The notes below the pieces were generated by a model. The model saw only the letters and a program-made list of their open reading frames with translations, had not been told where the DNA came from and did no database searches. Shown here piece by piece: positions 1 to 9,624 of a DNA stretch of 64,000 nt; the stretch's first letter is position 1, and each line of letters begins with the position of its first letter. Source of the DNA: Haloarchaeobius sp. HME9146. GTDB taxonomy: Archaea; Halobacteriota; Halobacteria; Halobacteriales; Natrialbaceae. The translations under genes and the position numbers were made by a program. The stretch spans positions 2,480,001 to 2,544,000 of the forward strand of contig NZ_JAODVR010000001.1 in NCBI RefSeq assembly GCF_025399835.1, given 5' to 3'.

Positions 1-911
1 CCATCCGTAACCGGCCCGCCGAGGACGAAGAACGCGCGGCGTGGAACCAGAACCCGTCGGTCTCCAGAAGCGACTTCGAGGCAGCACTGGCGTCTGTCGA
101 ACCGTCAGCCATGCGCGAGTACATCGCCGAACAGCCCAACGTCGACTTCTCCGACGTGGGTGGCCTCGACGACGCGAAACAGACGCTACGCGAGGCTATC
201 GAGTGGCCGCTGAGCTACGGGCCGCTGTTCGAGGCGGCGAACACCAGCCCGCCCTCCGGCGTCCTCCTCTACGGTCCGCCAGGGACCGGGAAGACGCTGC
301 TCGCCCGGGCTCTCGCCGGCGAATCCGGCGTGAACTTCATCCGGGTCGACGGCCCCGAACTACTGGACCGGTACGTCGGCGAATCTGAGAAAGCCGTCAG
401 GAAGGTGTTCGAGCGCGCCCGGCAGTCCGCCCCCTCCATCATCTTCCTCGACGAACTCGACGCCATCGCGGGCGAGCGCGACGAGGACAGCAACGAGGTG
501 ACCGAGCGCGTCGTCTCCCAGCTCCTGACCGAACTCGACGGGCTCGCGGAGAACCCGAACCTCGTCGTCCTCGCCGCGACGAACCGCCGCGAGTTCATCG
601 ACCGCGCCCTGCTCCGTCCCGGCCGCCTCGACACCCACATCGAGGTGCCCGAACCGGACGAGGCGGGTCGCCGCAAGATTCTCGAGGTCAAGACCGAGGG
701 CAAGCCCCTCGGGGAGGACGTGGACCTCGACGAGCTCGCAAGCGAGACGGCGGGTTACACCGGCGCAGACGTGGAAGCCCTCGTCAGGGACGCCTCGATG
801 CGTGCCATCCGCGAACTCGCAGACGGGCTCTCGCCGGAAGAAGCGAACGCGAAGACGGACGAACTCATCATCGAGGCACGCCACTTCGAGGCCGCGAAGA
901 AGCGACTGTAG
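1..911 (+). CDS. Cdc48-type AAA ATPase, 5'-truncated by the window edge
   Basis: The frame is already open at base 3, so only the C-terminal ~302 residues are visible; the N-domain and any first AAA domain lie outside the window. Counting from base 3, Walker A GPPGTGKT is near residues 91-98, Walker B (IIFLDELDAI) follows about 55 residues later, and the sensor/arginine-finger stretch AATNRREFIDRALLRPGRLD is intact. The protein ends in AAKKRL, common for haloarchaeal Cdc48 homologues. Such ATPases form hexamers that unfold substrate proteins. The visible part fits a last AAA domain of a Cdc48 paralogue; how many AAA domains the whole protein has cannot be seen. Confidence 0.9.
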   Translation, partial: IRNRPAEDEERAAWNQNPSVSRSDFEAALASVEPSAMREYIAEQPNVDFSDVGGLDDAKQTLREAIEWPLSYGPLFEAANTSPPSGVLLYGPPGTGKTLLARALAGESGVNFIRVDGPELLDRYVGESEKAVRKVFERARQSAPSIIFLDELDAIAGERDEDSNEVTERVVSQLLTELDGLAENPNLVVLAATNRREFIDRALLRPGRLDTHIEVPEPDEAGRRKILEVKTEGKPLGEDVDLDELASETAGYTGADVEALVRDASMRAIRELADGLSPEEANAKTDELIIEARHFEAAKKRL

Positions 912-964
912 GCCGTCACACGGCACCCGAAATCCCTTGGGGTCTCCCGGTGAACACCTCGCGC

Positions 965-1861
965 ATGAGCGACGTCGTCGTCGACCAACTGCCCCCTGAC
1001 GAAGCGTTCGCACTGGTCTCCCACGAGACGCGGTTCCGGATCCTCGAAGCGCTCAACGAGGCCGACGAACCCCTCCCCTTCGCCCGGCTCCGCGAGCGCG
1101 TCGGGACCCGCGACACCGGCCAGTTCAACTACCACCTCGGCAAGCTGACCGACCGGTTCGTCCGGAAGGTCGAAGACGGCGATGGGCACTACCAGTTGAC
1201 GCCAGCCGGGGAACGGGTCGTCGGCGGAGTGCTCTCCGGTGGCCTGACGAAGACCATGGACGCGGAACCGGTCCCGGTCGACGGCGAGTGCCTGTTGTGT
1301 GGCGAGCCGATGCAACTCGCCTTCGAGGTCGACCGCATCCGTATCGACTGTCCCGACTGTGGTGAGCAGTTCACCAACGTCGAGGTCCCGGCAGGCGTGA
1401 TGGACGGGCGGCCGCGCGAGGAGGCACCGGCGGTCGTCGACCGCTGGCTCAAACGCCACATCCACATCAGCGAGTTCGGTTTCTGTGCGACCTGTGACGG
1501 CCCGCTCTCGCGGCGGGTCATCGCCAGGACGGACCCCGACGCCCCCGAGTGGCTGGTCGACAGCGAGGACTGGTCGGTCGCGGTCCAGAACGAGTGTGGA
1601 CGCTGTGGGAAACAGATGCACAGCGACCTCGGCGCAGGACTGTTGTCTCATCCTGCAATCGTCTCCTTCCTGTACGACCACGATATCGACGTCCGAGAGT
1701 GTCCCCTGTGGGACCACGACTGGCTGGCGGTCAAGACCGCGACCATCGAGCAGGAGGACCCGCTCCGCGTCGAACTCTCCGTCCCGCTGGACGAGGAGCG
1801 ACTCGTGCTCCTGTTGGACCGCGAGCTCGACGTGCTCGAAGAGCGTCGTGAACCGGCCTGA
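965..1861 (+). CDS. ArsR-type HTH regulator with zinc ribbons
   Basis: The 298-residue product has an N-terminal winged helix-turn-helix (about residues 10-85: LVSHETRFRILEALNE, then GQFNYHLGKLTD as recognition helix). Three CxxC pairs follow: CLLCGEP, CPDCGEQ and CATCDG, plus CGRCGK further on, consistent with two zinc ribbons. This layout is typical of haloarchaeal HTH proteins of the DUF7347/DUF7351 kind (family name from memory). ATG at 965 is preferred over GTG at 950 because homologous HTH proteins start close to the helix. It lies 53 bp after the AAA ATPase gene on the same strand. Its ligand and targets are unknown. Confidence 0.8.
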   Translation: MSDVVVDQLPPDEAFALVSHETRFRILEALNEADEPLPFARLRERVGTRDTGQFNYHLGKLTDRFVRKVEDGDGHYQLTPAGERVVGGVLSGGLTKTMDAEPVPVDGECLLCGEPMQLAFEVDRIRIDCPDCGEQFTNVEVPAGVMDGRPREEAPAVVDRWLKRHIHISEFGFCATCDGPLSRRVIARTDPDAPEWLVDSEDWSVAVQNECGRCGKQMHSDLGAGLLSHPAIVSFLYDHDIDVRECPLWDHDWLAVKTATIEQEDPLRVELSVPLDEERLVLLLDRELDVLEERREPA

Positions 1862-1873
1862 GCTGCTCGCCGA

Positions 1874-2845
1874 CTACGGCGTCAGCGCGACGTACGCGAG
1901 AAGGTACCCCGTGATGGCGAACGTCACCGTCGCGAGACTCGTCCCGAGCCCCTGCAGGACCGTCTCGCGGTCGTAGCCCCGTGCGACGACGAGCGACGGC
2001 ATCGCGCCGACCGCGACGCCGAGGCCGATGGTACCCAGCGCGAAGTGGTAGGCGATGTCCAGCGTTGGCGGCTGGATGACGAGTGCCGCCATCGCGAAGC
2101 TGGCCCCGAGAACGGCGCGAGCAGTGACGTAGCTCCGGAGCCGACGCTCGGTGAGTTGCATGGCGGTCCAGATGGCCGCCCACGCGAGACCGACCTCCAG
2201 CGCGAACAGTGCGACCAGGTTGACCGTCGGGTCCGGCGAGAGGGCGAGTTTCTCCGCGGGGCCGACCGAGGCGAGCGGGTAGAGGAACGCCGGCGGACTG
2301 CCCATGAACACGTCCCCGAAGGGGTGCGAGAGCAGGCCGATGGCGGCCGCCGCGGCGACCAGCCGGGTCGGGAGCCCACGCCGGACGGCCGCGAGGGTGA
2401 GCCCGGCCGCGGCGAGGACGTACAGCGAGAGCGTCATCAGCCCGATGAGTTCGTGCGAGGAGAGGACGATGGCGAACAGCGCCGCGAGCGTCGCGCCGAG
2501 GCCGCCGAAGGCCACTCCTGGATGCCAGTCGTCACGGAGCGCGGCCGCCAGGGAGGCGACGACGCCCACGCCGAGGACGCCGACGACGAGCGAGTGGGTC
2601 AGCTTGCGATGCACGGCCCACGAGCCGGCTTCAGCCCAGACGAACTCGGTCGTCGGGAAGACGTTCTGGGGGCCGGCCTTGAGCACGACGTAGACGGTGT
2701 AGGCGAGGTCCACGTCCGGGACCATCCCGAAGGCACCCGCGACGAACGCCAGCGCCAGGGCTCGTGACCGACTCGTGTCGAGTCGCATCCCGAGTGCGCC
2801 GCCGAGCGCGAATGCGAGCAGCCCGTGCCCGATATACACGGCCAA
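1874..2845 (-). CDS. YdjM/DUF457-type membrane metal-dependent hydrolase
   Basis: The 323-residue protein has about eight hydrophobic segments. It carries the metal-ligand pattern of the YdjM (DUF457) family: an early HG in the first helix, MVPDVDLAY near residue 41, and HRKLTHSL near residue 79. These proteins are annotated as inner-membrane metal-dependent hydrolases, but their substrate is not established. The gene converges on the HTH regulator with a 12-bp gap. The start MAVYIGHG places the first helix at the N-terminus, as usual for the family. Confidence 0.8.
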   Translation of the reverse strand: MAVYIGHGLLAFALGGALGMRLDTSRSRALALAFVAGAFGMVPDVDLAYTVYVVLKAGPQNVFPTTEFVWAEAGSWAVHRKLTHSLVVGVLGVGVVASLAAALRDDWHPGVAFGGLGATLAALFAIVLSSHELIGLMTLSLYVLAAAGLTLAAVRRGLPTRLVAAAAAIGLLSHPFGDVFMGSPPAFLYPLASVGPAEKLALSPDPTVNLVALFALEVGLAWAAIWTAMQLTERRLRSYVTARAVLGASFAMAALVIQPPTLDIAYHFALGTIGLGVAVGAMPSLVVARGYDRETVLQGLGTSLATVTFAITGYLLAYVALTP

Positions 2846-2905
2846 CTATCGGGAGGGCCCCACCAAAAAGCCGATGGATTTCCGGGAAATCGGACTGATA
2901 GGTTC

Positions 2906-4051
2906 TCAGACCCGGGCGTAGGCGTTCCAGTAGATGTCGCTCGCCCGGTGCCGGTCGTCGTAGGCCCGCAGGCCACGCCCGAGCACGCCGGTGGCCAGCA
3001 GGTCGTCGTACAGCGTCGAGTGCGTGTAGTCGACGAACGTCACCGGCACCACCAGCTCGCCGTCCTCCCGGATGACGCTCCCGACCGCGGTGTAGGCGTG
3101 CTTGTGGCGGTCGTCGGTGACGACCCCGGCGAAGACGGGTGCGGTCTGCTCGTGGGCGGGGACCGCGTGGAGCGCTTCGATGGACCGGTGGACGAACTCG
3201 TAGCAGAACAGGCCGGTGTTGCGGCCCGAGAGCAGGGCGTCGTAGGTGGTCGGCGACTCGAAGTGGTCGCGGAGGTCACCGTGGCCCATGAGGACGTTGT
3301 CCTCCAGCGAACCGGCGGCGTACCGCGGGAGGTCGTAGCCGGAGTACTCACGGAAGCCGCCGACGAGTCCCTCGATGACGGCCTTCGGGTCGGACGGGTC
3401 GGCGTCGGTGAAGGTGCGAATCGTCTCGGTCCCGATGGGTCGGTACCGGTCGCCACGGAGCCGCATCACACTGAAGGGGCGCGAGTCCGCGTCCTGCACC
3501 CGGTCGAAGAAATCCTCGTACTGGTGGAACTCGAACCGCAGACCGCCGACCTCGGTCGCGTTCACGTCGCCGAGCGCCGCTGCCAGCGGCGGGTCGTCCC
3601 GGACGAGTTCCGTCGCGACTCCGGGGAGCCCGTACTCGTCATCGATCTCGGCGGCGTCGGCGGGTGACCCCGCGAGCGAGATGACGGGTTCCGGGTCTGC
3701 ACTGGCGGCAGCGCCGCCGACGTGCACCTGGCCGCGGTCGACGGCGAGAGTGTGGTCGGCGACCGTGGTCTCGAACGGTGTCGGGCCGAGGCGCTCACCC
3801 GCGAGCCGGGCGGTGTCCTGCGTCAGCAGGTTAGTGCCCATGAGGATGCCGTACCCCAGAAAGATGTTGTCGACGGCCTTGCCCGCGCCGAGGGCTCCGA
3901 GGCCGCCCACGCCAGCCATCAGACGGCGACGGGAGAGCGACGGAGACGGGTCGGCATCGTCGTCCGCGGACGCATCGCCCGCCGTCTCCGTGCGGTCGTC
4001 ACTGCCGTCGCTGGGCGTCGGCAACCGTCGGCGGACCGCCTCCCAGTTCAC
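2906..4051 (-). CDS. Tat-signal protein of unknown function
   Basis: The 381-residue protein begins with a GTG codon. About 50 polar residues lead into SRRRLMAGVGGLGALGAG, a twin-arginine motif followed by a hydrophobic stretch, so export as a folded protein is likely. A TATA-like gtttacc on the minus strand lies about 27 nt upstream of the GTG, matching a leaderless transcript. The mature part has no motif I recognise; it is acidic, and the His residues near its end are not in a known metal-site spacing. Conserved haloarchaeal hypothetical proteins of this type exist, but I cannot name a function. Confidence 0.7.
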   Translation of the reverse strand: MNWEAVRRRLPTPSDGSDDRTETAGDASADDDADPSPSLSRRRLMAGVGGLGALGAGKAVDNIFLGYGILMGTNLLTQDTARLAGERLGPTPFETTVADHTLAVDRGQVHVGGAAASADPEPVISLAGSPADAAEIDDEYGLPGVATELVRDDPPLAAALGDVNATEVGGLRFEFHQYEDFFDRVQDADSRPFSVMRLRGDRYRPIGTETIRTFTDADPSDPKAVIEGLVGGFREYSGYDLPRYAAGSLEDNVLMGHGDLRDHFESPTTYDALLSGRNTGLFCYEFVHRSIEALHAVPAHEQTAPVFAGVVTDDRHKHAYTAVGSVIREDGELVVPVTFVDYTHSTLYDDLLATGVLGRGLRAYDDRHRASDIYWNAYARV

Positions 4052-4087
4052 AGAAAACGCTTCACGGCCGTGAGGGTAAACCTTGTG

Positions 4088-4693
4088 TCACCGGTCGACG
4101 AGCACGGTCTCGCCGGCCCGGACGGTGTCGCCTTTCGCGACCTGCAGGTCGTCAGCTTCCACCTCGGGCGGGAACAGCACGTCCGCCCGGCTTCCGAACG
4201 CGATGTGCCCGAGGCGTTCCCCGCGCTCCAGGTGCTCCCCACCGTCGACCCAGGGGTGGATGCGGCGGGCGAACGCCCCCGCGATGAGGGTGACCTCGGT
4301 CGGGCCGTCGTCGGTGTCCAGGCGGATGTGGACCTTCTCGTTCCGGTCCGAATCCTTCGAGAACGCCGGGCGATGCAGTCCCGGTGAGTGTTCGACCGCC
4401 TCGACGGTGCCGGCGACGGGTGCCCGGTTCACGTGCACGTCGGTGACGTTCATGAACACGCCGACACGGAGTCGACCGTCGTCTTCCTCGCGGACGACCG
4501 AGACGCGTCCGTCGGCCGGGGAGACCACGCCAGAGGCGGGTGGAGAACGCGGCGGGTCACGGAAGAAGTGTAACGTCGCCGCCCCGAGCAGCACGCAGAC
4601 GAGGCCAGCGACGGGCGTTCCCACGACGCTGGCGATGGGAGCGAGCGCGAACGGCACGGCAGCGAACCGACGGCCCTGTGGAACGAAGCGCAT
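4088..4693 (-). CDS. asd: archaetidylserine decarboxylase proenzyme
   Basis: The 201-residue protein matches the short phosphatidylserine decarboxylase class. It has a membrane-associated N-terminus, HFFRDPPRSPP, the SPADGRV motif, MNVTDVHVNRAPVAGTV, and near the C-terminus IAFGSRADVL. The Gly-Ser pair there is the self-cleavage site that generates the pyruvoyl prosthetic group on the small subunit. The enzyme converts archaetidylserine to archaetidylethanolamine. In haloarchaea a homologue (PssD) is linked to archaeosortase-dependent surface-protein processing, and this window also encodes a PGF-CTERM substrate at 22045. It is separated from the upstream Tat protein gene by 36 bp and the two may be co-transcribed. 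Confidence 0.92.
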   Translation of the reverse strand: MRFVPQGRRFAAVPFALAPIASVVGTPVAGLVCVLLGAATLHFFRDPPRSPPASGVVSPADGRVSVVREEDDGRLRVGVFMNVTDVHVNRAPVAGTVEAVEHSPGLHRPAFSKDSDRNEKVHIRLDTDDGPTEVTLIAGAFARRIHPWVDGGEHLERGERLGHIAFGSRADVLFPPEVEADDLQVAKGDTVRAGETVLVDR

Positions 4694-4831
4694 TGGTGTC
4701 GTTTCAGTAGCCGATGGCGATGGCTTTGTGCGTTTCGGGGCGCGATTCCTCTAACTGGTAAGAGTCTCCACCGGGGCGACACATACAGATTAGAGCGTAC
4801 GGTTATCTCCTCGAACGGTGATACTACCGGT

Positions 4832-4942
4832 ATGCAGTACTCCCCCAACTGCCCATACTGTGGCACGATGAACACCCAATCGACTCCCCTCGCGGGGCCA
4901 GCATCGGATTTCTACTGTCCGACCTGTGACCGGGCGTTCTGA
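4832..4942 (+). CDS. 36-residue zinc-ribbon microprotein
   Basis: ATG at 4832 opens a 36-codon frame with two CxxC knuckles, CPYCG near residue 7 and CPTC near residue 29, 18 residues apart, which is enough for one zinc ribbon. It sits alone between the divergently placed decarboxylase and the Lhr gene. Very small zinc proteins of this kind are common and often overlooked in haloarchaea. No function can be assigned, and the short length leaves some chance that it is not translated. Confidence 0.6.
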   Translation: MQYSPNCPYCGTMNTQSTPLAGPASDFYCPTCDRAF

Positions 4943-5030
4943 GTCTGCATACTCCCCCGCCCCGTCGACTCGAACTCCCCAACTCCCCATTCGACGGGGC
5001 ACCAACCTCGATTTTACGTGACCAACTGCG

Positions 5031-7847
5031 CTACCAGAAGCTCTGCGTCCGGGCGTACTGACGCTCCTGACTGAGGATGTCCCGGTAGAAGTCCAGCTCG
5101 TCCTCACGGAGCTTGTTGATGATGCGGGCCGCGTTGTGCGGGCCGACACCGCGGGCCGCGAGCGCGATGACGGCCTGTTTCCCGTGGCTCTGGACGAGAC
5201 TCGCCGCCTGGTAGGCGCGCTGGGTCTGTTTCTCCTGTTCCTCGTCCTTCTCGGTCGCACGGACCGCCTTCACGACCTCGTCGGCCCACGGGTTCAGGGC
5301 TGCTATCTGCGTCGAGCCGCACTTCGGGCACTCGGGCTGGTCGCGAATCCGGCTGACCTTCTTCTTCCGTTCGTACTCCTGGCAGTGCAGGCAGAACAGG
5401 ATGACGCGGTCGTTCTGGATGCGCTCTTTGACCGTCTCGATGACGCTGGCGTCCGCGTTCTCGGGCGCGAGCAGTTCCTTCCCTGCCGAGTGCCCGTCGG
5501 TCCCGATGGGGCTCAGGTCGCCGTGCAGGGCCACCTCGATGTCGCCGTCCTGGATCGCCCGAAGGACCGAACTGGTGGCCTCGACCGCCAGGTCCTCGTG
5601 GAACACCTCGCGAACCGCCTCGTCGTACATCGGCGTGTCCTGCAGCGCGGCCAGCAGCCGGTCGCCGGAGATGCCCGAACCCTCCCAGCGTTTGAGCGCG
5701 CCGAACTTCGCGGCGACCTGTGAGAGCCGGAATTTCAACGAATCGGAGTTCTTCAGGCTGAGCTCGATGAGCGGTTCGACGTGGTCGGGGTCGGTCGTTT
5801 TGAGAACCTCCTCGACCTCGCCGAGGGAGACGCCCGACGGGACCTCCAGCTCTATCCGATACGGGTCCGAATCCAGTCCGACGGTCGAGCCGGTGCGCTG
5901 CCCAAGTAACGCGGAGAGCAAGCGCCCGAGCGTCGCGTTCACCTTGTGGCCGTAGGGGGCGTTCACGACGAAGGTGTTCGCTCGCCCCTCCACGACGATG
6001 CGGTCCGCGGTCGGCATCGGAGCCTCGGCCTCGACCTGGCGCTCGAACTGTTCCAGCGCGGAAATCGCTGTCTCCTCGTCGGTCGGGTACCGGGAACAGA
6101 ACTCGCGAGCGACCGCGGTCCGTGGCGCACCGCGCTGGAACTGGGGTTCGGCGACGGCCCGCATCTCGCCGACCTCGCGGGCCACGGACTCGGGGACCGG
6201 AATCTCCTGGCCGATCCACGTCGGCACCTCACCCGCGGGGTCCTCGATGGGAGAGACCTTCACCTTCGACTTCTCGTCGTCCACCTCGACGATGCGCCAC
6301 ATCTCGCCGCGCTGGATGAACACCTCGCCGGGGTCCGCGAAGGTGGTGACGAACCGCTCGTCGAGGGTGCCGACCTGCTGGCCCGCGGCCATGTCGTACA
6401 CCTCGTACGTCTCCTCGTCGGGAATCATCGAGAGGTTCGCGTAGACGTACTGCCAGGTGCCGCCGGTCTTCTCTATCTGATCCTCGCCCTCGTCCAGCCA
6501 GATCACCCGATTCCCGTGGAGTTCCCGGACGACGTTTCGAAAATCCTCCTCGGAAAGGTTTCTAAATGGGTAGGCGCGGGTGACGAGGTCGTACGCCTTT
6601 CTCCCAGATATCTCGCCGAAGTCCATCGCCAGCCCGGGAATCTGGTTCGCGACCACGTCCAGACTCCCCTCGTGGATGCCGGCCGGTTCGACCTCGCCCT
6701 CCCTGGCCTGCCGGGTGATGGCCATGGCTTCGAAGGTGTCGTCGGCGCGGGTCGTGACGATGGTCCCGGCCGAGACCTCGTCCCGGCGGTGGCCCGCTCT
6801 CCCGACGCGCTGGAGCAACCGGGCGACCTGCCGGGGGCTCTGGTACTGGACGACGTGGTCGATGCGGCCCACGTCGATACCGAGTTCCATCGAGGAGGTA
6901 CACAGCAGGGCGTCGATGTCGCCCGCCTTGAACGCGTCCTCGACCTCGATGCGGGCCGTCTTCGAAAGCGACCCGTGGTGGACGCCGATGGGCAGGTCGA
7001 GTTCCTTGAACCGCGAGCCCAGCGCCTCCGCGGTCTGGCGGGTGTTGACGAAGATGAGTGTGGACTCGTTCGTCGCGACGATGTCCCGTATCGTGCGGAC
7101 GTGACTCGCCACGCTCGCGTCGGTCATCAACTCGCTGGCGAGCGTCCCGTCCTCGTCCGTGACCTCGGGGTTCAGCACACGCAGGTCGAGGTTGCTCCCG
7201 ACGTCGACCTGCCGGATGGCACAGTCCTCTCCGCCAGTGAGGAACGCACCGACCTCCTGGGGGTCACCCACCGTCGCCGAGAGGCCGATGCGCTGGAAGT
7301 CCCCCGCGAGTTCGCGCAGGCGCTCCATCGCGATGGTCAACTGCGCGCCGCGTTTCGAGGCGGCGAGTTCGTGCACCTCGTCGATGACGATGTGCTCGAC
7401 GTCCTCCAGCGCCACCCGGAGCTTCGAGCCCGTCAGCATCGCCTGTACCGTCTCGGGCGTCGTCACCAGCACGTCCGGCGGGTCGTTCGCCTGCTTGCTG
7501 CGCTGGTAGTCGCTGGTGTCGCCGTGACGCACGTCGATGTCCAGGTCGAGTTCCTCGCCCCACCAGTCCAGCCGCTCGCGCATGTCGCGGTTCAGCGCCC
7601 GCAGCGGGGTCACGTACAGCGCGCCGATGCCGAAGCGCTCCTCGCGGACGAGCGCGTCGAACACGGGCAACATCGCCGTCTCGGTCTTCCCCGTCCCGGT
7701 GGGTGCGACCACGAGGGTGTGTCTGCCCTCGGCGATGGCCGGAATCGCCCGCGCCTGCGTCTCGGTCGGGGTCTTGAATCCCCGCTCGGAGAGCGCCCCC
7801 CGGACCGCGTCACCGAGTACCGTGAACGCGGCTGCGTCCGCTGTCAT
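5031..7847 (-). CDS. lhr: Lhr-family superfamily 2 DNA/RNA helicase
   Basis: The 938-residue protein has all helicase motifs: Q-motif-like region (TPTETQARAIPAI), motif I APTGTGKT (residues 48-55), YVTPLRALNRD, motif II DEVH, motif III SAT, and motif VI region QRVGRAGHR. An Lhr-type winged-helix and Lhr-core region follows. Near the C-terminus a CxxC pair (CLHC) and CPKCG form a probable zinc site. Lhr enzymes are 3'-5' translocases implicated in replication-coupled repair. I chose ATG at 7847 over GTG at 7856 because a TATA-like gattaacc lies about 27 nt upstream, which suits a leaderless start. Confidence 0.93.
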   Translation of the reverse strand: MTADAAAFTVLGDAVRGALSERGFKTPTETQARAIPAIAEGRHTLVVAPTGTGKTETAMLPVFDALVREERFGIGALYVTPLRALNRDMRERLDWWGEELDLDIDVRHGDTSDYQRSKQANDPPDVLVTTPETVQAMLTGSKLRVALEDVEHIVIDEVHELAASKRGAQLTIAMERLRELAGDFQRIGLSATVGDPQEVGAFLTGGEDCAIRQVDVGSNLDLRVLNPEVTDEDGTLASELMTDASVASHVRTIRDIVATNESTLIFVNTRQTAEALGSRFKELDLPIGVHHGSLSKTARIEVEDAFKAGDIDALLCTSSMELGIDVGRIDHVVQYQSPRQVARLLQRVGRAGHRRDEVSAGTIVTTRADDTFEAMAITRQAREGEVEPAGIHEGSLDVVANQIPGLAMDFGEISGRKAYDLVTRAYPFRNLSEEDFRNVVRELHGNRVIWLDEGEDQIEKTGGTWQYVYANLSMIPDEETYEVYDMAAGQQVGTLDERFVTTFADPGEVFIQRGEMWRIVEVDDEKSKVKVSPIEDPAGEVPTWIGQEIPVPESVAREVGEMRAVAEPQFQRGAPRTAVAREFCSRYPTDEETAISALEQFERQVEAEAPMPTADRIVVEGRANTFVVNAPYGHKVNATLGRLLSALLGQRTGSTVGLDSDPYRIELEVPSGVSLGEVEEVLKTTDPDHVEPLIELSLKNSDSLKFRLSQVAAKFGALKRWEGSGISGDRLLAALQDTPMYDEAVREVFHEDLAVEATSSVLRAIQDGDIEVALHGDLSPIGTDGHSAGKELLAPENADASVIETVKERIQNDRVILFCLHCQEYERKKKVSRIRDQPECPKCGSTQIAALNPWADEVVKAVRATEKDEEQEKQTQRAYQAASLVQSHGKQAVIALAARGVGPHNAARIINKLREDELDFYRDILSQERQYARTQSFW

Positions 7848-7974
7848 CGGCAGCACTAGTCAGGCGAGGAGGTTAATCCTCTCGGACGACGGCCGTCACC
7901 TTTATTTCACACTTTCCAGTTGGCGAGTTGAGCAAAGCGACTATCTCCTCGTGTCTCGCTCTCTCAAATACGAA

Positions 7975-9624
7975 ATGAGTGTATCCGGTGGATGGTATGG
8001 GGGATACACCATCGACGCCGCCAGGGACGGCGTAACGGTGCGAAAGGGGCTCGATCTGGAAACGTTACCGCTGCCGGCCATCAAGTTCGTCTTCGAGTCG
8101 GCGCGTGAGGCACCCGTGGGCGTCCGGTTGACCGAACAACTCCCGGAAGGCGTGTCCTTCGACCACGTCGCCGTCCACACCGACCACGACGGCGTGAACT
8201 GGACCGCCTTCGAGGACGGGCGGCTGGTCTACACCGGGTCGGTACCGCCCGGCGAGACCGTGGTCACGCTCTACATGGTGTGGCTGCAGCGACCCGAACA
8301 CGTGTACCGGTTCCTCACGGACCCGTACCTCCGGGTCACGTCGGACCCGAACGCACCGTCGCTGCGCCCGGTCGGCGTCGAGACCGACGTCCGCAGCGTC
8401 GACGCCGGGTTCACCCGCGCCGACCGGTTCACCCGCGTCCTCGACGACGTGGAGGCGTCGCTGGCGACACCCGTGAGCCCGGCACAGCCGGAGACAGGGA
8501 CCGACGAGTCGTCGTCCGGAACCGAGGTACAGGTCGACCACGGGACCACCGAGTGGCCCCACCCGGTCCACCGTACCGGCGCGGGCGAACTGGACCTGCC
8601 GACGGCCGACGACGTCGAGGACCTCGCCGACGGGTCGGGCGGGCCGGGCGACCACCTCGTCCGCGTCGAGACGACCGACACGTACCACGGCGGTGGGGCC
8701 GTCGTGGTCGTCCAGGAACTGGCGAACGCGTTCGACATCCGCGGCCGTCGGCTCGCCGGCGAGGGCAACGTCGACATCGTCGAGGCCGTGGTCAGGACCG
8801 ACCATCCGACCGACCGAATCGTCTCGGCGCTCGCCGACCGGCCGCAGGTCTCCGACGTGCTGGTGTCGCCACTGTTCGAGTCGGACGCACCCCAGCCGCT
8901 CCCGGCCCCTGACGAGGATGGGTCGGCCGAACCGGACACCAGCGCCGAGTTCGAGGCGATGCAGTCCGAGTTCGACCCCGTCGACGCCGCGGAACTCGAA
9001 GCAGAGCTCGACGCTATCTCCTTCCCCGGGTTGGGCAAGGGAGACGACGAGATGAGCATCGACGACCTGGTCGCGTCCGTCGAGTCCGACGACGAGCAAG
9101 TGGCGGACGAAGGGCGAGTGCCGGACGACGAGCAAGTATCGGACGACGACCAGAGAGACGAACCGGTGGTCGCAGAGGCCGGGGCGGTCGTCGGCCACGA
9201 GGACGACACCGCCGTGGAAGCGGCAACCGCTGGTGAATCCGCGGGCGCGACCGACGGCGACGCAGCAGTGGCGGCTCCCGCGGCAGATGGAGCCACGGCT
9301 CCGACGAACGAGGCCGATGGGATGGTCTGGGTGGACGAGAGCACGGCCGAACCTGGCGATGGCGGGCGGGCCGCCGCCAGCGAGCCAGCCCAGACCAACT
9401 CCGAACCGACCGAAGGGCCGCCTGCGTGGGGGTCCACGTTCGAACCGTTCACCGAAGACCTGAACGGAGAGGCCCCTCCAGGCCATCCCGACGAACCGGC
9501 CGAGGACATCGAGGTACTCCAGGAGGAGATATCGCGGCTCACCGACCGAATCGCGGAGCTGGAGAAACAACTGGAAGCAGCGCGAGCGGGACAGACGCCA
9601 GAGACCGGTCGTCAGACGCGCTGA
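7975..9624 (+). CDS. acidic haloarchaeal protein with C-terminal coiled coil
   Basis: The 549-residue product has a structured N-terminal ~160 residues (beta-rich, starting MSVSGGWYGGYTIDAAR). A long, low-complexity, Asp/Glu/Ala-rich middle follows, and a short coiled coil (EEISRLTDRIAELEKQLEAA) lies near the C-terminus. The frame stays open upstream, but ATG at 7975 is the first start that gives a folded N-terminus; a TATA-like ctttattt lies about 70 nt before it. It converges with the phosphoesterase gene and overlaps it by 13 bp. I do not recognise the family; the coiled coil suggests self-association. Confidence 0.7.
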   Translation: MSVSGGWYGGYTIDAARDGVTVRKGLDLETLPLPAIKFVFESAREAPVGVRLTEQLPEGVSFDHVAVHTDHDGVNWTAFEDGRLVYTGSVPPGETVVTLYMVWLQRPEHVYRFLTDPYLRVTSDPNAPSLRPVGVETDVRSVDAGFTRADRFTRVLDDVEASLATPVSPAQPETGTDESSSGTEVQVDHGTTEWPHPVHRTGAGELDLPTADDVEDLADGSGGPGDHLVRVETTDTYHGGGAVVVVQELANAFDIRGRRLAGEGNVDIVEAVVRTDHPTDRIVSALADRPQVSDVLVSPLFESDAPQPLPAPDEDGSAEPDTSAEFEAMQSEFDPVDAAELEAELDAISFPGLGKGDDEMSIDDLVASVESDDEQVADEGRVPDDEQVSDDDQRDEPVVAEAGAVVGHEDDTAVEAATAGESAGATDGDAAVAAPAADGATAPTNEADGMVWVDESTAEPGDGGRAAASEPAQTNSEPTEGPPAWGSTFEPFTEDLNGEAPPGHPDEPAEDIEVLQEEISRLTDRIAELEKQLEAARAGQTPETGRQTR

